DNA of 12,917 nt, from contig JADGJH010000949.1 of the NCBI GenBank assembly GCA_027596945.1, forward strand, positions 1-12,917, given 5' to 3'. Below the pieces are notes generated by a model that worked only from the letters and a program-made list of their open reading frames with translations, did no database searches and was not told where the DNA came from. Positions 7,017-12,917 of the stretch are shown one piece after another. Origin of the DNA: Physocladia obscura (lineage: Eukaryota; Chytridiomycota; Chytridiomycetes; Chytridiales; Chytriomycetaceae). The stretch's first letter is position 1. Each line of letters begins with the position of its first letter. Position numbers and translations under genes: made by a program.

Positions 7017-9690
7017 ATGGACTCTTCAAAAACACCAGAGATGACGTCAGCTGCATCCAAAACTATTCCCGATTCTTCAACAATAATTGCCCACACAGCA
7101 AAATCTATATCAACGCAAGTCGAACGGAATAAAGTGCAGGAAGAATCTGATGAAAGCAAATCCAAGGAAGAAATTAGGCACGTAAAAAATGAAATTCAAA
7201 TTGCAGTTGCAGCTGAAGGTCCCAGCTCAAATTTTGAAGCCACTCAAAATAACACACTGGTTTGCAACTTGGAAAATTCTGAACGTGAACCCGAAGCTGA
7301 AAGTGCTTGCGCAGCATCCACACTATTGTGTTTAAACCCGCAAGTGAGTGTTCCTTTGTTTCCTTTTTTTCTTTTTTTTTCTTTTTGTATTCAAGATGAA
7401 CATTGTTTTTCTAATTTTCAAAACTTATAAGGTCTCATCAAAAGGCGAAAAAAAGTCCGCGCATTTTCATAATATTCAGCATTCTCCATGTGTTTCCTTC
7501 GTCCCTCAAATTATAGTACAAACTCCGCCGCAGCTGCATCTTCAGCATATTCCGTTTGAAATTCAACAGCAGTCGCATTGGTCAATGCTCCCTCAACAAG
7601 TTTACGCATTTTGTCCATACGCAAATAGTGTGCAAATCATTCCATATTTTATCAACGCGAACAATCAAACTCAGCCAATATTAGGGAATCACCTAATTCA
7701 ACAGCCGCAATTTTCACCGGAGCTTCAATTTCGGCGATTGCCTAGTCAGGAAAATCCAATTTTACTTACTACATCCAAATCAAACAATAACACGAGTGAA
7801 CCGTCGTTTGATATTGGAGGATCTTTGAATTTAATTTCTTCGTCTGATCTTGCTATTTCTGAAACAACCAACACAGATGTTATTCTAAATTATGATACTC
7901 TCGGAAGTAAAACTTCTCCAGACAAAACTGGATATCAAAAACAATTTATCTCATCGCCATTATTGAACCAAACAACTCAAAAGATCGTTTTTATGGCAGC
8001 ACGACAGCAAGAGTCGGAAATAAAAGTTCAAACTACACAGTCAAATAATTACTCAGCAAGTCACACATCTGCGACAAACCCACAAGTCCAAGACGCGTTT
8101 TTATCTGGATTTGTCTATCAACGACCACCTCCGGCAACGCCACTTTCAAGCAACTCCCCCCATTTTCAACGCCAACAACTTCCCCAACAAATGTTGCAAG
8201 CAAATCCAATACAACAACAACCCCAATATCAACCGTATTGGGCAGTTTTTGACCCCATAGTAGCACGTCTCCAAGGACAGCAGCAACAACAACAACAGCA
8301 ACGGGAGCCATATTTATGTTTTCCACCTCATCAGCAAAACCATCATCAAAAGACTTCAATACAAACTGCATCATCAACCGCTAACCCCTCCTCTTTGTCG
8401 GCGGCGCTTGTTTCACCGCTAGCAAGTCTAATTTTCCAGCAACCTAATCAGAACGAAACCAGCGGATTTTTTGTTCCAATGCAAGCCACAACGTATAACA
8501 GCCCAGCTTCATCAACCACCAACGTTGCTCTCACCGCCACGGTTGCTGCTAATAATGCAATCGGTAGTGGTGGCATCGGATATCAGCACAATTACCTCCA
8601 CAACCAATACAATTACCCCGATTTTCATAACTATCACCTGTATAATACATCACCTAAAATAGGAGTAACAGCAACATCAAGCGCTACTGCTGCTGCTGCT
8701 GTTGATGCTCAGATACCGTTCCTGCAGTCATTTTCGATAGTTTCTTCAGGAATAACTGCAGCTGTAACAAAAACTGCTGTGATACCAACTGCAATACCCC
8801 CAATCCATCACCCCAGAAAACGCAGCAAGAATACAAGCGTTAGCGGTGGAGATGGAAGTGCTGGTGGTAGCGGTAATTCTGGAAGTTTGTTTGGGCTTGG
8901 AGTTGTACGGGACGGAGTTAGTTGTGTTATTCGAGCGGATGACAGAGTTGACAGTGATTTTGGTGGTGAACGGTGTGTTATTCGTTGTGATGAGATCGGA
9001 GAGGGAGGAGATGGAATGGCAGGATTGGTGTGTGCAGCTGCAGCAGCATCGGCGGCTGTAATAGCGACAAACGGTAGTGGAGTTAGTAGTGCTGATTATA
9101 GTGATGGCAGTTGTGGAAGTGGTGGTGATACAGGTAATTATGGTGGTTGTGGGCAAAATCATCCCAAATTTCAGCAACCGCAGCAGTGTAAAGATCAGAA
9201 ACATTTTGGTGGTGTTATTGTTGGTGACGGAAATTTATTTGGTGTCGGAGTCTTGAAAGATGGTGTAAGTGCAGTTGTAAGGTTTGTTGTTTCTTTGTTA
9301 CTTTTTGCTCAACAAAAACTAAATAATAGTAAAACTATGAAAATGTAACTTTATTTTAGAGTTGGCGGTATGGTTGGAATGAATGGACGGAAATGGAAAA
9401 TCGACGAAGACGAAATTGTCAACTTGGATCATCAATTTCCAGCTTCAATACCAACAACAAAAAGTGGTGGCGGTGATGGTATTGATCAACTAAATTTAAA
9501 TATGCCAGCTGCAAACAGCAACTTCATCAACAGAAGTGTAAATGGGGTAGGGAGAAAGAAAGAAGAAGGGTGCAGATTTAACTCTTCTTCGTCTTTTTCA
9601 GCAAATGGTCAGAATATGATTTACACTGATATAGATAATTCAATGGGTGTATCTAATGGAAAAAAGCGAAGGAGGCCGAGAGGGAAATAA
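7017..9690 (+). CDS. Low-complexity Gln/Pro/Ser- then Gly-rich protein, unknown function
   Basis: The family is not recognised. Exons: 7017-7343; 7396 or 7432-9281; 9360-9690. Intron 1 starts GTGAGT; acceptors at 7395 (847 residues in all) or 7431 (835) both keep frame. Intron 2 (78 nt, phase 2) splits an Arg codon. Residues 1-109 are acidic and Ser/Thr-rich. The middle 400 or so are rich in Gln, Asn, Pro, Ser and Tyr, with PQQMLQANPIQQQPQYQPYW and an eight-Gln run (8278-8301). Alanine and Thr/Ser tracts follow, then a basic HHPRKRSKN (about 8806-8830). A Gly/Ser-rich part contains a duplicated motif, LFG-x-GV-x-x-DGVS-x-V-x-R. The C-terminus is basic (KKRRRPRGK). Two basic clusters and a prion-like middle suggest a nuclear or RNA-granule protein, but this is inference. 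Long antisense frames over it are by-products of triplet repeats. The start follows the CAG at 6999. Confidence 0.8.
7344..7431 (+). other. Intron 1 with two in-frame candidate acceptors
   Basis: The donor GTGAGT is at 7344. Acceptor A (ATTCAAG, ending 7395) directly follows a long pyrimidine tract and gives a 52-nt intron. Acceptor B (ACTTATAAG, ending 7431) has a CTAAT branch-like site 20 bases upstream and gives 88 nt. Both preserve the frame; A adds the 12 residues MNIVFLIFKTYK. Confidence 0.6.
8278..8301 (+). repeat. CAG/CAA polyglutamine tract
   Basis: Eight consecutive Gln codons (mixed CAG and CAA) follow LQG within the low-complexity gene. Interspersed CAA/CAG codons usually limit repeat instability. 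Confidence 0.9.
8881..8934 (+). repeat. Internal protein repeat, copy 1
   Basis: This encodes GSLFGLGVVRDGVSCVIR. It matches copy 2 at 9229-9281 (GNLFGVGVLKDGVSAVVR once the split Arg is completed from 9360) at 11 of 18 positions, and the other differences are mostly conservative (L/V, V/L, R/K, I/V). Confidence 0.8.
9229..9281 (+). repeat. Internal protein repeat, copy 2
   Basis: This is the second copy of the LFG-x-GV-x-x-DGVS motif, ending exactly at the exon 2 donor. Its last Arg codon is divided between 9280-9281 and 9360, and VGGMVGMNGRKWK follows in exon 3. Confidence 0.8.
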
Positions 9691-10047
9691 GGGTGTGTTA
9701 CTTTTTATTTTATTTTTTGTTCACGTTGAAAAACAAGAAACAAAAGAACAACTGTGGGTTGGAGATACCTATGGATATGTTGAATGATGCAGATTTTTTT
9801 TTTTAATTTTTTTTTTTTACAAAGAAGATAGTGTAGAACTACGTGTTTGGAGTATGATGTGTAAAAATCACATTCGAACCTGCCCCAAACATTTGAACGA
9901 AAAAAAATTAGGCTCCTATATGGTAGACAGACCTTTTGTTTTGGAATCAAGTTTCAAGTTTCAAGAAATGAGAAAAAAAAAGAAAAAAAAGGAAACGAAA
10001 GAGAAATAAAGCAAAAAAGATAAAAATAATGAACAAATTAAATTGTT
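9691..10047 (+). other. 3' UTR and poly(A) region of the low-complexity gene
   Basis: No coding region is seen. It contains T-rich runs at 9795-9820, a tandem CAAGTTT repeat near 9947-9965 and purine-rich A/G tracts at 9966-10020. AATAAA at 10005-10010 is the likely plus-strand poly(A) signal. A minus-strand AATAAA overlaps the stop of the converging element gene at 10048-10050, so the two transcripts end within about 40 nt of each other. Confidence 0.6.
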
Positions 10048-12000
10048 TTATTTTTTTGTCCATACGTGAGCATTTATACATTCATAATTTCTACAAGTTG
10101 CATGTGGGCAGCTTTGTTGGCAGCGCTTCTGACATGAACGTGATGTGTGTTTTTTTTTTTTTGACTTAATGCAAAACCAACACTTTGACTCAGTGGAGCA
10201 ACAGCACCCATAAATGGAACTGGTGCAATGCAAATAGCAGGCATTGGTACAGTAACAGAATGTGGTGTAGAAGTAGGTGCTGTAAAACAGAAACTTGAAT
10301 TGATTGGAATTATGGAAGAGATAGAGCTAGAAGATGTACAAAATGTAGCAGGCTGAGGAGTTACATTTTCTGATGAGTTAACAGAATTGTTGTCCCAATT
10401 TGACAGTAAAAACTTGAATGATTAGCCATCATGTTCAATAGAATAGCAACTTGTAGTGAATTTAACTGCAATTGAAAGCCACCAGAGCTTTGAGATTTCC
10501 AAAACTGGTCCAGAAAAATCTTTGTGAGTAAAAATGCACTTTGTTTCTCCAGCCATTTCAAATAATCTTGATTCACATTGTCCTGGTGTCTCCTTAAGTA
10601 TTTCAGCAGTGACTGACAGTAAAGGAGAGGACTGCTTTGACTTGATCCAAAGTTGACCATTGTTCCAATCATCTAAAAACTGCTGCCAATTTGCCAATTA
10701 ACCTTTGAGATAGAAGCCATAGCTTTACCATCTGATGCACCCAAATAACTCTCAATTGCATCAAGAAATAAATGCAATTCAGCAGATGAATGAACTGGCA
10801 GATAAGATACCTTTGACTCAGTAGCACATGCAAGAAATGCAAAAATAGGCTTGTATCCCACCACATCTTTATCAGTCACAATTTCACTCTTGCTTACAGA
10901 TAAAGTTGAAATAAAGCCAAATTTAGATCCTGTTCTTTGGCCAAATGTTGTTTCTGGCCACCAATTAAAAATTCCATGTCCTATCACTTTTTTTGCAAAC
11001 TCTTGATCAAAATGCCCAAGTTTAGTAAAATTTGTCTAATGTTCACTTGAAAGAATATTTGTCCAGTGCCAAATAACATAGAAATGCATCAACAAGTTCA
11101 GGCCCTGCATTCTAGGAGTCAAAAATCATTTCAAGCTTTTGATGGAAGGATTCTAAGAAATTTATCCCACAAATGCAATGATAGCAAAATTCTCCTTGTC
11201 ATCACAGACTTTGAAATACATTGACATTTTTTCTGGGTCTGAGAGACAACCTTTGTGTCCATGTAAAATCAAAGAATTCAGCTCCTTAATTGTCTCCTTA
11301 CTCAGCAGTGGCACTTCATCTGCATCTTTGTATTTCTCAGATTTAAATTCATCCCTTAATTTTTCCAAATGCTCTGTCAACACTGCAGGACCAGGAACCC
11401 AATGACACACATGGCGCCATACCCAGTTTAGATTCAAGGCCAATAATTTCTTAAAAGATATCTTGTCAGGTCAGAGACTAAGAGCTGTAACAACTTTTGT
11501 CTTGTCTGTTTCATTGAGTTCAAAAATTTTATCTACTAAACAGCAGGAGAATGCATAATGATATTGCTTTGTGGAAACAAGACTAGTGACATGCATCATG
11601 GCATGAAAAACATCACAAAGAACATGCTGGTTAAAACAACCTTCCAGTTGTGGTTCTTCTGCAGCCTCAGAAGAAATTGCTCAACTTGTATTTGTAGCAG
11701 CTTTGGATAAAAGCTGCTGAGCTTCATAGATTTGTAGAGAGGCTAATGCATCTTGTGATGCATATTCAACCATAGTATTGCTGAGGTGGCCTGACTACAG
11801 AGAAGTATGTACAGGCTAGCCAGCAACTTGAATATCCTTTGGAACTGAATATTCCTGCACAATTCTGCTAAGATCATCTGAGTTTTGATTTGCAAGGCAA
11901 GTGAATCCCTTTTCTTTTGCAAGATATTTGATATCAACACAATCTTCTGACTTCAGGAATATACCCAAAACGAAGAAAAATGTAGAACATATATACAAGA
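10048..12000 (-). pseudogene. Mobile-element-type protein with DEDDy exonuclease remnant, broken
   Basis: Read on the minus strand: DCVDIKYLAKEKGFTCLANQ (about 11890-11945) and EYASQDALASLQIYE (11723-11767) match the C-terminal half of a WRN/RNase D-like 3'-5' exonuclease; Tyr 11762-11764 and Asp 11750-11752 fit motif III (YxxxD). Next come VLCDVFHAMMHV, NLNWVWRHV and HKGCLSDPEKMSMYF (GCLSDP at 11234-11251). FLESFHQKL (11134-11160), AGPELVDAFL (about 11079-11110) and GHFDQEF (about 11000-11020) follow. I recall this order from multicopy, element-associated proteins in fungi and some animals. A C-terminal domain runs to a stop at 10422, then a Ser/Pro/Thr-rich stretch and a Cys-rich end (CQKRCQQSCPHATCRNYEC) with TAA at 10048-10050. 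In-frame stops lie at 11816, 11795, 11681, 11471 and 11162 (low coordinates), plus frameshifts. The first half of the exonuclease, with motifs I and II, is absent. Confidence 0.65.
10684..10699 (-). repeat. 8-bp tandem duplication that breaks the reading frame
   Basis: TGCCAATT occurs twice head to tail on the plus strand. On the minus strand the frame before it (ISKVNW) and a different frame after it (WQQFLDDWNNGQLW) are both protein-like. An eight-base duplication accounts exactly for the shift, and a TAG follows in the original frame at 10673-10675. Confidence 0.75.
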
Positions 12001-12120
12001 GTTTATTTAGTTTATTTCCAAACAAAAAATTATCAGAACTAAAAGTAATTGCAAACTGCTAAAAATAATCAGAACTAAGAATAATCACAAATTAAAAATA
12101 ATTTGGAAAAATAAATCAAG
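12001..12120. repeat. AT-rich spacer with a ~35-bp tandem repeat
   Basis: Two imperfect copies lie at 12025-12060 and 12061-12094, each beginning AAAAATWATCAGAACTAA and ending CAAAYT-like. They are followed by a partial AAAAATAATTTGG. The repeats separate the truncated exonuclease gene from the next minus-strand gene and mark a likely rearrangement point. No gene is seen. Confidence 0.65.
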
Positions 12121-12916
12121 TTAAAATGTGTCTGATTCATCATCTCCAAAATCCCAATCTCCAATTTGCTCATTGCTTTTTTGACCAGAAATTTTGAAAG
12201 CTAATTTGCGCAGAACTGGCTGGATGATAGAAACATCTGTGTTAGTTGATTTAAGGCGAGCAGTGATTTCACATGTATGAACAACATTCATAATTGGATC
12301 AGAATCAACTGGTTCTGGAAAATTGATGGTGTAATTAAATTCTTCAATGCCGGGGTCATTGTTGAAGTATTGGATAACGGCAGCATTTTGTGGATCCAAT
12401 AAAGCTGATTTTTTGGTTGTAATAAAAGCAGATGGATCTGTATATTTTGGCTTAATAGTATAAGTTAAGTGGCGACCATCTGGAGAAACAGCAAAAGTAG
12501 TCATGTGATCAGTAAGGTATTTGAGAAACACTGACATGCAGCGTCTCCCTTTGCTGCTTACATAACACATAATCTCATGCAACCAAACATTTGAAAAAAA
12601 TGGTGCCAATCTGATTGCTGTTTTTGGGTAATGTGCAAGATCAACTGCTTGTTGATCAGCTGATGCAAATTTTGGCCTTGGCAATTTTTTTTTGCAGATC
12701 TGGAAGACATAGATTGTTGGGCAGGTGATAAAAAAGATGATGCAAGTAATGTAGTTGCCCAGCCAGAAGTTTAAGAAGAGTTCCCATTTTTTGAAGCTGG
12801 TATTGGACTTTGAAGACTTGATGGAACTCTGCCAGATTATCCAGAGGAATATCAAGTTCAGATTCTGAATCATTGCTTTCATTTTCAAGACCAACACTTG
12901 TAGCATTAAGATTCAT
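12121..12916 (-). pseudogene. Unrecognised gene with frame breaks, running to window edge
   Basis: The minus-strand ATG at 12914-12916 begins an acidic region (NESNDSESELDIPLDN). Between about 12830 and 12694 the protein-like reading becomes Ser/Pro-rich and changes frame. After a nine-base homopolymer (12685-12693) a clean frame gives KLPRPKFASADQQAVDLAHY, PFFSNVWLHEIMCYVSSKGR, VFLKYLTDHMTTFAVSPDGR, FNYTINFPEPVDSDPIMNVV and an acidic end DWDFGDDESDTF, with TAA at 12121-12123. The final 190 or so codons look like an intact domain. The frame changes could be mutations (homopolymer slippage is plausible) or an unrecognised intron. I do not recognise the family. Its strand and position beside the exonuclease pseudogene suggest the same element or a neighbouring one, but nothing proves it. 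Confidence 0.45.
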
Positions 12917-12917
12917 T

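Noticed and set aside
8033..9204. Long minus-strand open frames over the low-complexity gene (8033-8377, 8746-9204)
   Set aside because: They are complements of CAA/CAG, GGT/GGA and Thr/Ser codon runs and read as Val-rich or Thr/Ser/Ile-rich strings. The plus-strand frame with consistent splice sites explains the region.
9265..9270. Perfect GTAAGT donor in the low-complexity gene
   Set aside because: Splicing from it to the acceptor at 9359 breaks the frame, whereas the weaker GTTTGT donor at 9282 keeps the frame and the repeat motif complete.
10048..10233. Tesmin/CRC-type Cys-rich domain
   Set aside because: The Cys spacing does not follow the two-module CXC pattern of that family.
12121..12916. 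Virus-derived gene at the right edge
   Set aside because: No viral motif or neighbouring viral gene is visible. The call rests on unfamiliarity only, so it is left as unknown.
1..12917. tRNA, rRNA or CRISPR arrays
   Set aside because: No cloverleaf with A/B-box consensus, no rRNA-like blocks and no regularly spaced repeat-spacer units were seen. The visible repeats are TIRs, short tandem repeats and microsatellites.

Overview
The window is eukaryotic, AT-rich, and most likely from a small-genome invertebrate. Three plus-strand host genes have short introns (about 50-200 nt), GT..AG borders with pyrimidine-rich acceptors, very short intergenic gaps and AATAAA signals. This architecture fits a nematode, perhaps an early-branching (enoplean or mermithid-type) one, but the taxon is an inference and no marker here proves it. 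The one confidently recognised host protein is a FAM50/XAP5 family nuclear protein.

Layout: (1) 50-1429 (+) is the last exon of a long coiled-coil protein whose 5' part lies outside the window. (2) 1491-5210 is a decayed DNA transposon with imperfect terminal inverted repeats. It carries a broken Tc1/mariner-type (DDE) transposase on the minus strand (3451-5131) and a second broken, unrecognised gene on the plus strand (about 1640-3321). (3) 5235-6763 (+) is FAM50/XAP5 in eight exons, or nine if a predicted 18-nt microexon is real. (4) 7017-9690 (+) is a three-exon gene for a Gln/Pro/Ser-rich then Gly-rich low-complexity protein of unknown function. (5) 10048-about 12000 (-) is a decayed mobile-element-type gene whose remnant includes a DEDDy 3'-5' exonuclease motif and a conserved central domain. 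(6) 12121-12916 (-) is a frame-broken gene of unknown family running to the window edge.

The three host genes are co-directional. If the 3.7 kb transposon is removed in thought, the coiled-coil gene stop and the FAM50 start would be only 85 nt apart, a spacing typical of nematode-style operons. The transposon therefore seems to have landed in the spacer of a tightly packed gene pair, leaving 24 nt between its end and the FAM50 start codon. A T-run followed by GAG in those 24 nt could serve as a cis- or trans-splice acceptor. The minus-strand element genes at the right converge on the low-complexity gene, and their 3' ends are only tens of bases apart.
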